From: an uncultured Blautia sp. | GTDB lineage: Bacteria; Bacillota; Clostridia; Lachnospirales; Lachnospiraceae | Reading direction: 5' to 3' | DNA length: 58,362 nucleotides | NCBI GenBank assembly: GCA_900543715.1 | Contig: UQSX01000013.1 | Span: 1-58,362, forward strand | Shown: positions 18,125 through 27,347 of the stretch, in pieces | How positions within the stretch are numbered: the first letter of the stretch is position 1 | Layout of the letters: every line of letters starts with the position of its first letter | The notes under the pieces: generated by a model | What the model saw: the letters and a program-made list of their open reading frames with translations, nothing else | The model's database searches: none | What the model was told of the DNA's origin: nothing | Program-made: the position numbers and the translations under genes

Positions 18125-20170
18125 TCAGTGATGTTTGTGATGGTGAACCTCTGGAACTACATCTTTGCATACTCTCTCGATCAGCTCTTCGCTGGCAAGA
18201 TAAGGCATAGTGATATAGTCCTCTCCGTTTCTTATCTTATTGTATTCTGCTACAGTCTCGATAGAGTGCTCGCATCTGCCCCAGCTTCTTCTGGAAACAC
18301 CGATCATGGTATCCCACGGAATTGCTGCCTTAAGGATCTCGTCAACTCTCTCGCTTCCATCCAGAACCATGCCAAATCCACCGTTAATAGATTTGCTGAT
18401 ACCTACGCCGCCTCCATTGTGGAGAGCTACCAGGCTCATGCCTCTGGCTGCATTTCCTGCATAGCAGTGTACTGCCATATCTGCAGTAATATTGGAACCA
18501 TCATAAATATTTGATGTTTCTCTGTATGGAGAATCTGTTCCGCCTGTGTCATGGTGGTCACGACCCAGCATAACCGGTCCGATTTCTCCGTTTCTTACCA
18601 TTTCGTTAAATTTCAGAGCAATGTCTCTTCTTCCCAAAGCATCCTGATATAAGATACGGCACTGAGTACCTACTACCAGTTTATTTTTCTCTGCGTCACG
18701 GATCCAGATATAGTTATCTCTATCCTGACTTCTTCTGTTCGGATCAATGATTTCCATTGCCGCATGGTCAGTCTTTCTCAGATCTTCCGGTTTTCCGCTT
18801 AAGCAGCACCAACGGAAAGGTCCATATCCATAATCAAACAGTTCTGGTCCTAAAATGTCTTCTACATAAGATGGGAAGATAAAGCCTTCGCTGGTATCTT
18901 CGCCGTTTTTAGCAATGTCTTTTGCACCTGCATCAAATACAGCTTTCATAAAGCTGTTGCCGTAGTCGAAGAAGTAAGCGCCTCTTTCTACCAGAGTCTT
19001 GATCAGGTGGTAATGTTTGATAAGTGTCTGATCTACCAGCTCGCAGAAACGATCTTTGTCATTAGCCAGCATCTCTGTTCTTTCTTCAAATGTCAGGCCC
19101 TGTGGGCAGTAGCCGCCGTCATATGGCACATGACAGGATGTCTGGTCAGACAGCAGTTCGATCTTAATATTATTGTCTACTGCATACTGCAGAAGATCTA
19201 CAATATTTCCATGGTAAGCAATAGAAATGGTTTCTTTCTTATCCATGTATTCCTGAGCAACTCTGAAGGCTTCTGCGGCATCTTCGATTACCAGGCTTAC
19301 CCATCCCTGGTCATGACGTGTCTTGATTCTGGAAGCATCTACCTCTGCAACGATACCAACACCTCTTGCAATTTCAATGGCTTTTGGCTGAGCGCCGCTC
19401 ATGCCGCCAAGACCGCTGGTAACGAACAGATGTCCTGCCAGGTCTCCGTCCTGAGGTACGCCCAGGAATTTACGTCCTGCGTTCAGAATTGTATTAAATG
19501 TACCATGAACGATTCCCTGTGGTCCGATGTACATCCAGCCGCCGGCTGTCATCTGTCCATAGGAAGAACAGCCCATTGCCGTAGCTTTTGCCCAGTCTTC
19601 CGGATTATCAAACATACCGACCATAAGACCATTTGTGACAATAACTCTTGGGCTGGATTCATGAGATTTGAACAATCCCATAGGATGTCCGCTCATCATG
19701 ACCAGCGTATGATGATGAGTCAGTTTTTCCAGATATTTTTTAATCAGCTGATACTGCATCCAGTTCTGGCATACCTGTCCGGTCTCTCCATAAGTTACCA
19801 GTTCATATGGGTACAGGGCCACTTCATGATCCAGGTTATTGTCGATCATTACCTGGAAGGCTTTTCCTTCAATGCACTCACCTTTGTACTCATCAATAGG
19901 TTTTCCGTAAATTCTCTCCTTCGGCATAAAACGATATCCGTAGATACGTCCTCTTGTCAAAAGCTCATCTAAAAATTCGGGAGCCAACTGTTCGTGAAGT
20001 TCTTCCGGCACATATCTCAAAGCATTTGCTACTGCAAGTTTAATCTCTCTCTTATTCAGTGTCAGTTCTCTCTTCGGTGCTCTTCTTACGCCCTCTTTAA
20101 AAGTAGGGTACTCCGGAAGCACCGGATCCAGCTTAATTACCATAGCTTTTCCGATTTCCGCATTGTTCAT
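18125..20170 (-). CDS. hutU: Urocanate hydratase
   Basis: Adds water to urocanate to make imidazolonepropionate, using a tightly bound NAD+ as electrophile. At 681 residues it is the long form seen in anaerobes, larger than the roughly 555-residue aerobic HutU. The C-terminal half holds the signature SLVALHNGGGVGISKSINGG, and the NAD-binding region has SGLGGMSGAQPKA. The C-terminus ends in a natural HHHKHH run, possibly metal-binding. It is the first gene of the array. Histidine ammonia-lyase, which should supply urocanate, is not in the window. Confidence 0.96.
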   Translation of the reverse strand: MNNAEIGKAMVIKLDPVLPEYPTFKEGVRRAPKRELTLNKREIKLAVANALRYVPEELHEQLAPEFLDELLTRGRIYGYRFMPKERIYGKPIDEYKGECIEGKAFQVMIDNNLDHEVALYPYELVTYGETGQVCQNWMQYQLIKKYLEKLTHHHTLVMMSGHPMGLFKSHESSPRVIVTNGLMVGMFDNPEDWAKATAMGCSSYGQMTAGGWMYIGPQGIVHGTFNTILNAGRKFLGVPQDGDLAGHLFVTSGLGGMSGAQPKAIEIARGVGIVAEVDASRIKTRHDQGWVSLVIEDAAEAFRVAQEYMDKKETISIAYHGNIVDLLQYAVDNNIKIELLSDQTSCHVPYDGGYCPQGLTFEERTEMLANDKDRFCELVDQTLIKHYHLIKTLVERGAYFFDYGNSFMKAVFDAGAKDIAKNGEDTSEGFIFPSYVEDILGPELFDYGYGPFRWCCLSGKPEDLRKTDHAAMEIIDPNRRSQDRDNYIWIRDAEKNKLVVGTQCRILYQDALGRRDIALKFNEMVRNGEIGPVMLGRDHHDTGGTDSPYRETSNIYDGSNITADMAVHCYAGNAARGMSLVALHNGGGVGISKSINGGFGMVLDGSERVDEILKAAIPWDTMIGVSRRSWGRCEHSIETVAEYNKIRNGEDYITMPYLASEELIERVCKDVVPEVHHHKHH

Positions 20171-20199
20171 TTTTCATCGTCTCCTTTACTTTTTTTATG

Positions 20200-20205
20200 A
20201 TTGTA
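20200..20205 (-). promoter_or_regulatory. Extended -10 candidate for the hut-cit-glm operon
   Basis: TGG TACAAT on the minus strand lies 30 bases upstream of the hutU ATG. No good -35 hexamer is visible at 16-18 bases, as expected for an extended -10 or activator-dependent promoter. An inverted pair AAAAAACGTC (20221-20230) and GACGTTTTTT (20331-20340) brackets the upstream AT-rich region and could hold an operator. This is a weak call. Confidence 0.4.
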
Positions 20206-20365
20206 CCATCGGCGTAGTCTAAAAAACGTCTATTTCTTGGATATTTTTTAAGTAATTTACAATTTTTTTGGTAATTTTTACTCATTACTTCTTCTTTAGT
20301 CTACTATGATAAAGTGATTTTATACAAATTGACGTTTTTTTGTCTATATCACAGATAAAGAACAT

Positions 20366-20400
20366 AAAAATACCGCCATGTTCCACAGCGGTATTTTTTT
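20366..20400. terminator. Bidirectional intrinsic terminator
   Basis: ATACCGC pairs with GCGGTAT around an 11-base loop, with A-run and T-run on the two sides. On the minus strand it ends the GH3 glycosidase transcript, separating the sugar locus from the hut operon. Confidence 0.85.
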
Positions 20401-20412
20401 CGTTCTTTATCT

Positions 20413-22614
20413 TTAGATTTTCGGGGAAAGCTTTTCCCCCTGGAAGTTCAGTCCAAATCCATAATCATAACAATTTCCTGCTTCGTCCTTATAGACTTCC
20501 AGATCAAAAGCTACGTCCTCCTGATGTCTTTCCACTGTCTCCATATCTTTTGGAAGCTGTACAGGAAGCCTTCCTTTTGGAGAAGATACTCCCAAGATCA
20601 TATCCAGCACAGCTTTGGTGCTGACGCCGAATTCAGCCAGGATCGCGTCTGCATAAGGTTCAAATTCTCTGCATACCACAGGATTATGCATGGTCACGCA
20701 GACGATCACCGGTTTTTCACCCATAACTTTCTTCGTATTTATCACCAGGTCCAGGTCTTCTTCATTGGCCGTATGTCCTGTCTTTCCCAAGTAAGAACGA
20801 TTTCTGTCATTTTCCCACCAGGTACTTCCTGCAATACTTGTTTCCCTGGCAGTTTCCGCCTTATAAGGACGATACTGGAGACTGATAGGAACATAGGCGC
20901 CCTTTTCATATCCACCGTCAGTCAGAGGGCTTTCTATAAATACTACTGCCGCATCTGCTTCCCTGGGGCTGTCTGCCCAGATAAAATATTCTTCCAGAAG
21001 TTTCCTGGATACCGGCTGAATCTCCTGTTCAGGGAGAATTCCTCTGAAGAATCCTTTTCTCTCCCGGATATGCCGCTTGGGCACATAGACCTTCAGCTTT
21101 TTCTTTAAAGGCAGCACCTGCGCTTTATTTTTCAGAAGGACAATAGAATCCAGCTGAGCCTGGAAGCCGGCTTTTACATACTCCTGAGCCCCAACGATCT
21201 TCTGGCTCTCTTCCTCCTCCAGATAGGGATTTTCAAAAAGTCCTGTACGGAAAATGTTTATCAGGATCCGCACTGCCGACTCTTCCATCCGTCTGCGCAT
21301 AGCCTCCTCCCCATACATTTGGCAGCCCATAGCATAGGCTTCCATCACCGGCCCTTTATCCTGATTGCCGCCGAACTGGTCTACTCCGTTCATGATGATA
21401 CGCAAGTGTCTCTGAGCCACAGTCAGATTTTCTGTTCCATAGCATCGGCTTCCAAAATCATCCAGATCCGCGCCTGGGTCTGCAGTAATATCCCAGTCTG
21501 TGCAGACTACTCCGTCATATCCATACTTTCCTCTTAAGAGGTCTTTGATCATATATTCACTGTAGGAATTTCCCACGTTCTCATGATTTTTCTTATCCTG
21601 CTCCCAGGATACAGTATAATAAGGCATTACAGAGGCTGCTTTCTTTGTAGGTCCCTCCAGGCAGAAAGCTCCTTCTGTGAAAGGCTTCAGATGTTCCTCA
21701 AATTTTCCTCCCGGATAGACCGCAAACTGTCCGAATGCATAATGGGCGTCTCTGCCGCCTTCTCCGGTCCCTCCTCCCGGCCAGTGTTTTACCATAGCGT
21801 TGACACTGTGTTTTCCCCAGCCGTCTTCTGCATCTTCTGTAGTCTGAAGGCCGTCGCAGTATGCTCTTGTCATCTTTACTGTCCTCTCCCAATCCAGCCC
21901 CAGGGTATCCTGGAGCCGCATCCACCTGGGATCTGTGGCCAGATCGATCTGAGGTCCCAAGGCTGTGGTGATCCCCAGGGCCCGGTATTCTCTGGAAACG
22001 ATTTCAGCAAATTCCTTCACTCTTTCCGGATCAAAAAGGGCTGCCATCCCGATTCCTTCAGGCCATTTGGAAACTTCTCCTGCCCCGCTTTTATACTCTG
22101 CCTCACTGTCTGCTGCGCCATGACGGGGGTCTGACGAAAAATTCACCGGGATTCCAAAAGGCAGGGCCTCTGTATAGGCCTGAACAGAGTTCTGCCAGCG
22201 TACAGCTGTCCTGGTATCCTGATAGGTGCTGACCAGTACATGACGGATATGGTCCTGGGACAGAAACTCCTTCTGCTGGTCACTCATCTCCCAGGGCTCA
22301 CAGCCGCTGTCTGGAAAATCTTTTCCCTTATATTTTCCAGGGAAAGGACTGTCCGGCATTCCTGGAACCATCTGATGAGGAGAATAAAGCATCAGGCCGG
22401 CAATCATCTCTACCGGAAGTCTAGCAGCCAGGTCTTTTGCCCGTTCTTCATATCCCAGTCTCCAGTCTTCATATGGAAGAAGCTCCCCTGTTCCAGCCAG
22501 ATCTTTAAAGACGCATCCGTCCTGGATGATCACTCTGTCTTTAGAGGTTCCGATTTCAGGTCCGTTTTCATTTTGGTACAACACATACCCCTTTTTCACC
22601 TTTTTGCTGAACAT
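20413..22614 (-). CDS. Glycoside hydrolase family 3 (beta-glucosidase/xylosidase-like)
   Basis: A 733-residue cytoplasmic GH3 enzyme with no signal peptide. The N-terminal TIM barrel has the FSSDPRHGA region, VKHWPGGGTGEGGRDAHY (about 275-292) and the nucleophile segment VVCTDWDIT with Asp373. The C-terminal sandwich has VNTKKVMGEKPVIVCVTMHNP. Such enzymes remove terminal beta-glucose, xylose or related sugars; the exact substrate is not readable. The start at 22614 has AAGGAGG five bases upstream; that site lies inside the hairpin at 22618-22671. A TTG-initiated extension through the hairpin is possible but unlikely. It should act on sugars imported by the adjacent ABC system. Confidence 0.88.
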   Translation of the reverse strand: MFSKKVKKGYVLYQNENGPEIGTSKDRVIIQDGCVFKDLAGTGELLPYEDWRLGYEERAKDLAARLPVEMIAGLMLYSPHQMVPGMPDSPFPGKYKGKDFPDSGCEPWEMSDQQKEFLSQDHIRHVLVSTYQDTRTAVRWQNSVQAYTEALPFGIPVNFSSDPRHGAADSEAEYKSGAGEVSKWPEGIGMAALFDPERVKEFAEIVSREYRALGITTALGPQIDLATDPRWMRLQDTLGLDWERTVKMTRAYCDGLQTTEDAEDGWGKHSVNAMVKHWPGGGTGEGGRDAHYAFGQFAVYPGGKFEEHLKPFTEGAFCLEGPTKKAASVMPYYTVSWEQDKKNHENVGNSYSEYMIKDLLRGKYGYDGVVCTDWDITADPGADLDDFGSRCYGTENLTVAQRHLRIIMNGVDQFGGNQDKGPVMEAYAMGCQMYGEEAMRRRMEESAVRILINIFRTGLFENPYLEEEESQKIVGAQEYVKAGFQAQLDSIVLLKNKAQVLPLKKKLKVYVPKRHIRERKGFFRGILPEQEIQPVSRKLLEEYFIWADSPREADAAVVFIESPLTDGGYEKGAYVPISLQYRPYKAETARETSIAGSTWWENDRNRSYLGKTGHTANEEDLDLVINTKKVMGEKPVIVCVTMHNPVVCREFEPYADAILAEFGVSTKAVLDMILGVSSPKGRLPVQLPKDMETVERHQEDVAFDLEVYKDEAGNCYDYGFGLNFQGEKLSPKI

Positions 22615-22617
22615 AAA

Positions 22618-22671
22618 AACCTCCTTGATAACATATGTTTCGTTTATAACTACCATGTTACCAAGGAGGTT
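22618..22671 (-). promoter_or_regulatory. Hairpin that buries the ribosome binding site of the GH3 gene
   Basis: A 17-base arm (22655-22671) pairs with 22618-22634, the latter containing AAGGAGG. The single imperfect position is a G-U pair in the minus-strand RNA. The stem is followed by TTTTT and then the start codon, so it could also act as an intrinsic terminator between GH42 and GH3. Confidence 0.7.
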
Positions 22672-22679
22672 CTGATACG

Positions 22680-24734
22680 TCAACAGCAGCAGTAGACTTT
22701 TGTCTCGTATCCTTTCAGCACTGCCTGCCCCTGAACCTTATCTCCTGTATCCAGGTCTGTCACCGGCACCTTCAGCACAGCCTTCTGTTCTTCTGGAGAG
22801 TAATTTAAAATGATGATATATTGCTTTCCATCCTTTTCTCTTACACAGAGTTCGCACATTTCCGGCAGTTCCACCAACTCTTTAAAAGCTGAGAGAACTC
22901 CCCCATAGGCCAGAAAACCTTTTATATTTTCTCTTGTAAAGGTTCCTCCAAAATGCAGGACTTTTCCTTTTCCTGTATGATTCTCGATCAGCGCAGGACG
23001 GCCCTGATAATAATTAGAAGAATAGGAAGCCAGTACTTTGGCTCCAGGGCCTGCTGCAAGAATATCGTTAAAGATTCCTGTCTCTACCTGTTTACCCTCC
23101 CATTCCATAGAAACCTGGTCATCTGCCGGACCTAGAAAGGTAAATTCTTCTACTGTAGTTCCTGTGATATCTTTCAGAAGTCCCGGCATCACATCCATGA
23201 CGCACTTCCCTGTCTCGTCCTTTAATCCGGTGCGGGCTCCCAGGATCAGGCAGCCGCCTTCTTCTGCATAGCGTCTGAGAAGCTCTGCCTTTTTCTCTGA
23301 CAGGATCATAGGATGCGGATAAATAAGTACCGGATATTTCAGCAGTTCTTCCACTTCTGTGGAATCCAGAAGGTACACATAATCCATAGGCGTATGGCTT
23401 AACTGAGCCCCTATAAAAATTTCTTCCTCACTGGTCCAGGCCAGCCTCTGGTGCCATTTATCCACCTGGGCGTCCCATACATTACTGTAATCCCGTATCA
23501 CTCCAAAGGCAGCCTTGTACTGGGCCCCGGTGATCTCTTTCATTTTTTCTACTCTCTGATGGATTTTCTTCACTTCCGCCAGTTTCCGGTTGTCCCTGTT
23601 ATCATAGTCCAGGATACCATGCCAGTAGATCTCTGTTCCCATAGTACAGGTCCGCCATCTAAAGAAGCTTACATAGTCTGCGCCGTGGCCGATACTCTGC
23701 ATAGCCCAAAGCATCATCTGTCCCGGTTTGGGAGCCGGAGCTTCCATGCGGGTATTCCATCCGTTGGCACCTGACTGCTGCTCCATAATACCAAAGTGCG
23801 GGCAGATAGAACGGACTTCTGTCAGCTTGTCACTCCAGCGTCTGTCATTCAGATTTTTGGAATGCTTTGGATCTTCGCAGAGACAGTAGGCGAAGTTTGG
23901 ATAGGAATCATAAGTATAAACATCCAGGGCTTCGTCTGTCATAGCATGGTTGTCCAGATTCTGGAACATACCATTGGTCGTAATAAAGTCTCCCGGCTTG
24001 ATATATTTTCTTAAAATATCACTTTGCATCTTGCAGAAACTAATAGCGCTGTCTGATACAAACCGGATATAATCCAGGGTCTCATGGGGATTCGTGGAAT
24101 TATGTATGGTAGTTCTGGGAACATACACCTGTTCCCACTGGGTATACTCCTGATTCCAGAACACTGCGCCCCAGGCCTTGTTCAGTTCTTCCAGAGTTCC
24201 GTATTTCTTCTTCAGAAATTCCCGGAATGCCAGAGTGTCGCTCTCAGAATAAAACTCCGCTGCCTCACAGTTGATCTCATTGTCGATCTGCCAGCCCACT
24301 ACATTTTTATGTGGAGCATAGTGTTCTCCGAATTTTTCTACGATTCTGGCACTGAGCTCCCGGTACACTTTGGAATTATAATTGTAATGCCGGCGCATAC
24401 CGTGACGGTATTTTACCCCATCCATGCGGCAGTTTAAAACTTCCGGATACTTATCTGTCAGCCAGGCAGGCGGTGTGGCCGTAGGCGTTCCGAAAATCAC
24501 CTTCATCTCTGTCTGAGCTACCACCTCCAGGAAATCGTCAAAAAATGCAAAGGTAAACTCCCCTTCTCTGGGTTCCACTTTGCTCCATGCAAACTCTCCA
24601 ATACGAATTGTGTGGATACCATTTGCCAGCATCCTGTCCAGATCTTCCTTCCACAGGTTTCTGTCCCAGTGCTCCGGATAATAGCAGGTCCCCAGGGACA
24701 GTTCTTTCCATTGATAGTTTTGTGCTTTTCTCAT
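22680..24734 (-). CDS. Glycoside hydrolase family 42 beta-galactosidase
   Basis: A 684-residue GH42 enzyme: GTCYYPEHWDRNLWKEDL, IRIGEFAWSKVEPREGEF, FGTPTATPPAWL, the acid/base glutamate in GWQIDNEINC (Glu153) and the nucleophile in GIMEQQSGANGW (Glu318). A trimerisation-type domain (VLIYPHPMILS onward) and a small C-terminal beta domain follow. There is no signal peptide, so it hydrolyses imported galactosides in the cytoplasm. The ATG overlaps the stop of the kinase gene by 4 bases (ATGA) with GGAGG four bases upstream, so translation is coupled. It ends unusually in four residues YCCC. Confidence 0.94.
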   Translation of the reverse strand: MRKAQNYQWKELSLGTCYYPEHWDRNLWKEDLDRMLANGIHTIRIGEFAWSKVEPREGEFTFAFFDDFLEVVAQTEMKVIFGTPTATPPAWLTDKYPEVLNCRMDGVKYRHGMRRHYNYNSKVYRELSARIVEKFGEHYAPHKNVVGWQIDNEINCEAAEFYSESDTLAFREFLKKKYGTLEELNKAWGAVFWNQEYTQWEQVYVPRTTIHNSTNPHETLDYIRFVSDSAISFCKMQSDILRKYIKPGDFITTNGMFQNLDNHAMTDEALDVYTYDSYPNFAYCLCEDPKHSKNLNDRRWSDKLTEVRSICPHFGIMEQQSGANGWNTRMEAPAPKPGQMMLWAMQSIGHGADYVSFFRWRTCTMGTEIYWHGILDYDNRDNRKLAEVKKIHQRVEKMKEITGAQYKAAFGVIRDYSNVWDAQVDKWHQRLAWTSEEEIFIGAQLSHTPMDYVYLLDSTEVEELLKYPVLIYPHPMILSEKKAELLRRYAEEGGCLILGARTGLKDETGKCVMDVMPGLLKDITGTTVEEFTFLGPADDQVSMEWEGKQVETGIFNDILAAGPGAKVLASYSSNYYQGRPALIENHTGKGKVLHFGGTFTRENIKGFLAYGGVLSAFKELVELPEMCELCVREKDGKQYIIILNYSPEEQKAVLKVPVTDLDTGDKVQGQAVLKGYETKVYCCC

Positions 24735-26445
24735 AATACCTCCGTTTTTGCTTCCTTTTTCCATTCTTGCAGAGGAATGGAAAACTGAATTCTTGTTCCT
24801 TTGTTCTTTTCACTTTTTATATTCAGACGGCTTTCTTCTCCATAGCAGAGGAGCAGCCTTCTGTATACATTTTTTATTCCGATAGATTTCCCTGTGTCAC
24901 TCTCTTCACACTTCTGATACAGAGTCTCTATCTCTTTCTCTGACATTCCTTCTCCATCATCTTCGATACAAAAATAAAGTCTGTCTTTTTCTCTTTTTAT
25001 CCGGATCAGCAGACTGCCCTTTCCGATCTTCGGTTCCAGTCCATGGATTATTGCATTTTCAATCAACGGCTGAAGGATAAAATTGGGAACCTGATATTTA
25101 TCAGCCTCTTTTTCCACCTGATAAATAACCGTTATTTTATCGCCGAATCTCTGCTCCTGAATAAAGAGATAATCTCTTACCGTAGACATTTCCTCCTTAA
25201 GAGGAATAAAGCTTTCTTTTTTTATAGTCGCACGTAGAAGCTCCGCTAAGGCAATGATCATTTCGGACACATCCAGGTTTCCTTCTCCTAATGCTTTCCA
25301 GCTTATCGTATCCAGTGCGTTATATAAAAAATGGGGATTAATCTGCATCTGAAGAAATTCCAGTTCTGCCTGTTTCTGAGCCAGTTCCATTTTATATACT
25401 TTCTCAATCAGGGTCTCAATATTTTCTGCCATTTTATTATATTCTGTACCGATCATTCCAATCTCATCCTGGGTGACTACCCGAACTCTCGGATACCGGT
25501 TCTCCTTGCCGAGGGTCTTCATACTCTCCAGCAACTCTCTCGTAGGTTTTGCGATCTTAATGTTGCGATCCAAACGAAAAGAATACTGATACCCAGCATG
25601 GCAAGAACCACCATAGCCACAGCAACGATCTGTCTGTTCAGATTTCCATAGAATTCTTTTACAGAAACTGCCTGTACCAGAGTCCACTGGTTAGGCATTT
25701 GATTTCCCACATAATAGAAAGCCTGCGTACTGTCCAGCATATCATATACAGCTACGTCTTTTTCTCTCAGGGTCTGGATCTCCATAGGGAATTTCGTTCC
25801 CTGATAGGGACTGTTGTTCGTAGACATGATTCTTCCTTCTTCATTTACTATATAGGAAGCTGCAGAATATTCTGTTGAGTTATCTTCCAAAATAGATGAA
25901 AAATAAGAATTCTCATATACAATGTTAATGTAGCCGATAGGCCGCATCGTGTCAAAGTCCAGTATAGCTTTTGCCACACAGATCCTGTCCGTATCACCTG
26001 CCAGCCCCCAAAGGCTGGTTCCGTTAGCTTCATAAATCTCTTCTTCTGTAAATCCAAAAAGTGTTCCTATTGTTTCTTCCTTTTTGACAGAGAATTCAAT
26101 TCCTTCTAAGGAAATCACGCTGACAGAAACTACATACGAAGCATAAAGACCGTCGGTGGTCAGTTCTCTTTCAATTTTCTGTCTGCACTGTCTCAGTCCA
26201 TAAGCATCTAACTTTTCTTCATTTACAATCTTTAGCTGATCCTGTACAGTCTGACTTGTAAGAATCTGCAGATTAATATCTTCTATCTTCTGAATGTTAT
26301 TTTCCAGATTATTGGTTGTCTGGCGAGTAATATCCTGTAAATATACCTGAGAAAGAGACGAATAGCCGTTCCTGAAAGCGAAAATAAAAGTACCTGCAAT
26401 CCCCAATCCCGTAAAGCTGATAAGGACTGCAAATATCAACATCAT
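24731..26445 (-). pseudogene. YesM/LytS-type sensor histidine kinase, interrupted by an apparent 1-base frameshift
   Basis: Two overlapping frames together make one kinase. The upstream part (26445 down to its stop at 25519) encodes a membrane segment at residues 1-23, a dCache-like extracellular sensor and a second membrane segment (QIVAVAMVVLAMLGISILFV). The downstream part (to 24731) supplies the HAMP region (IKIAKPTRELLESMK), the His-kinase box NPHFLYNALDTISW, the N box ENAIIHGLEPK and the G boxes DDGEGM and SIGIKNVYRRL. The reading frame must shift by one base near 25566-25576, at GTTTGGATCGC, where an extra G would restore it. There is no obvious slippery heptamer. It pairs with the response regulator just upstream. 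The start ATG lacks a good ribosome binding site, and the frame is open about 85 bases further upstream. Confidence 0.8.
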
Positions 26446-26494
26446 TTGTTTTCTGATACTTGTGGGGCCTTTTTTCCCTATTGTTTCTCTGCAG

Positions 26495-27328
26495 TCACTG
26501 TCTGTCTTCAGCCATTTCCAAAATTCTTTTAATCGTATAATGCTGTTTCTCCTTTCCCTGCCTGCGGAATTCTCCCGGACTGCATCCGAAGGTTTTCTTA
26601 AATACCTGACTAAAATATTTCTGGTCGCTGAATCCTGTCAGATCACAGATAAAATGAATCTTGGCATTATCCTGATCCAAAAACTTTACCGCCGCAGTCA
26701 GCCTTATACTGTTCAGTATAGTACTAAAAGAATATCCTGTCTCCTTTTTTATCATTCTGGAAAGATATCCTGCTGAAAAATGGTACTTTTCGGCCAGGGA
26801 ATTCAGAGAAATTTCTTTTGCATAGTTAGTCGCCATGTCCTGAAGGATTTCCATAGCCTGTCGATTTGCCCCCTGAAACAGCCAGGAAACCTGTTCCCCA
26901 AAGTCCATAGACCCTGATGCTGTCTCATACTTTCTTACTACCTCTGCCCGGTATCGTTTTCTCTCCAGAGCCTGGATAACTCTCTCTACAGTCTCAATAA
27001 TATCTTTTCTCCGAATAGGTTTCAGCAGATAATCTGAAACCTCATTTCTGATAGCTCTTCTGGCATATTCAAAATCAGAATAGCCGGTGAGAAAAATAAC
27101 TGCAGTATCCATGGAACATTCCTTAATGTATTCCGCCAGTTCCAGCCCGGAAAGTCCAGGCATTTTAATATCACTGATAACAACGTCAATTTTTTCTTCT
27201 TTAAGTATCTCCTTTGCTGTCAGCCCGTTTTCAGCCTGATATACCTCTTCAATCCCAATATCCTTCCAGGGAAGAGATAACAGACCATTACGGATAGTCT
27301 GCTCATCATCAGCAATCAATAATTTCAT
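26495..27328 (-). CDS. YesN-type response regulator with AraC DNA-binding domain
   Basis: A 277-residue two-component regulator. The receiver domain (about 1-120) has the acidic pocket ADDEQ, phospho-acceptor Asp in VVISDIKMPGLSGLELA (about 52-68), and the Thr and Lys of VIFLTGYSDFEYA and DYLLKPIRRKD. The C-terminal 100 residues are an AraC helix-turn-helix pair (SLNSLAEKYHFSAGYLSRMI and FICDLTGFSDQKYFSQVFKK). The ATG at 27328 has AGGTGAG upstream; the GTG nine bases earlier overlaps this site. It should control the neighbouring sugar ABC operon on a signal from the adjacent kinase. Confidence 0.93.
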   Translation of the reverse strand: MKLLIADDEQTIRNGLLSLPWKDIGIEEVYQAENGLTAKEILKEEKIDVVISDIKMPGLSGLELAEYIKECSMDTAVIFLTGYSDFEYARRAIRNEVSDYLLKPIRRKDIIETVERVIQALERKRYRAEVVRKYETASGSMDFGEQVSWLFQGANRQAMEILQDMATNYAKEISLNSLAEKYHFSAGYLSRMIKKETGYSFSTILNSIRLTAAVKFLDQDNAKIHFICDLTGFSDQKYFSQVFKKTFGCSPGEFRRQGKEKQHYTIKRILEMAEDRQ

Positions 27329-27347
27329 TTTTCTCACCTGCCTGTCT

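Noticed and set aside
18125..18150. Engineered histidine tag at the HutU C-terminus
   Set aside because: The run is interrupted by lysine and is preceded by normal hutU coding sequence within an intact operon; it is probably natural.
19007..19972. 321-codon open frame on the plus strand
   Set aside because: Antisense to hutU, no recognisable motif and no upstream ribosome binding site.
20171..20340. Cobalamin riboswitch upstream of the hut-cit-glm operon
   Set aside because: The region is AT-rich, short and lacks any B12-box-like sequence.
22615..22683. TTG start giving GH3 a 23-residue N-terminal extension
   Set aside because: The extension would be translated through the hairpin, is unlike GH3 N-termini, and lacks an upstream site, whereas the ATG at 22614 has AAGGAGG.
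25566..25576. Programmed -1 frameshift in the sensor kinase
   Set aside because: No slippery heptamer of the X XXY YYZ type and no downstream pseudoknot could be seen. A missing base explains the frames more simply.
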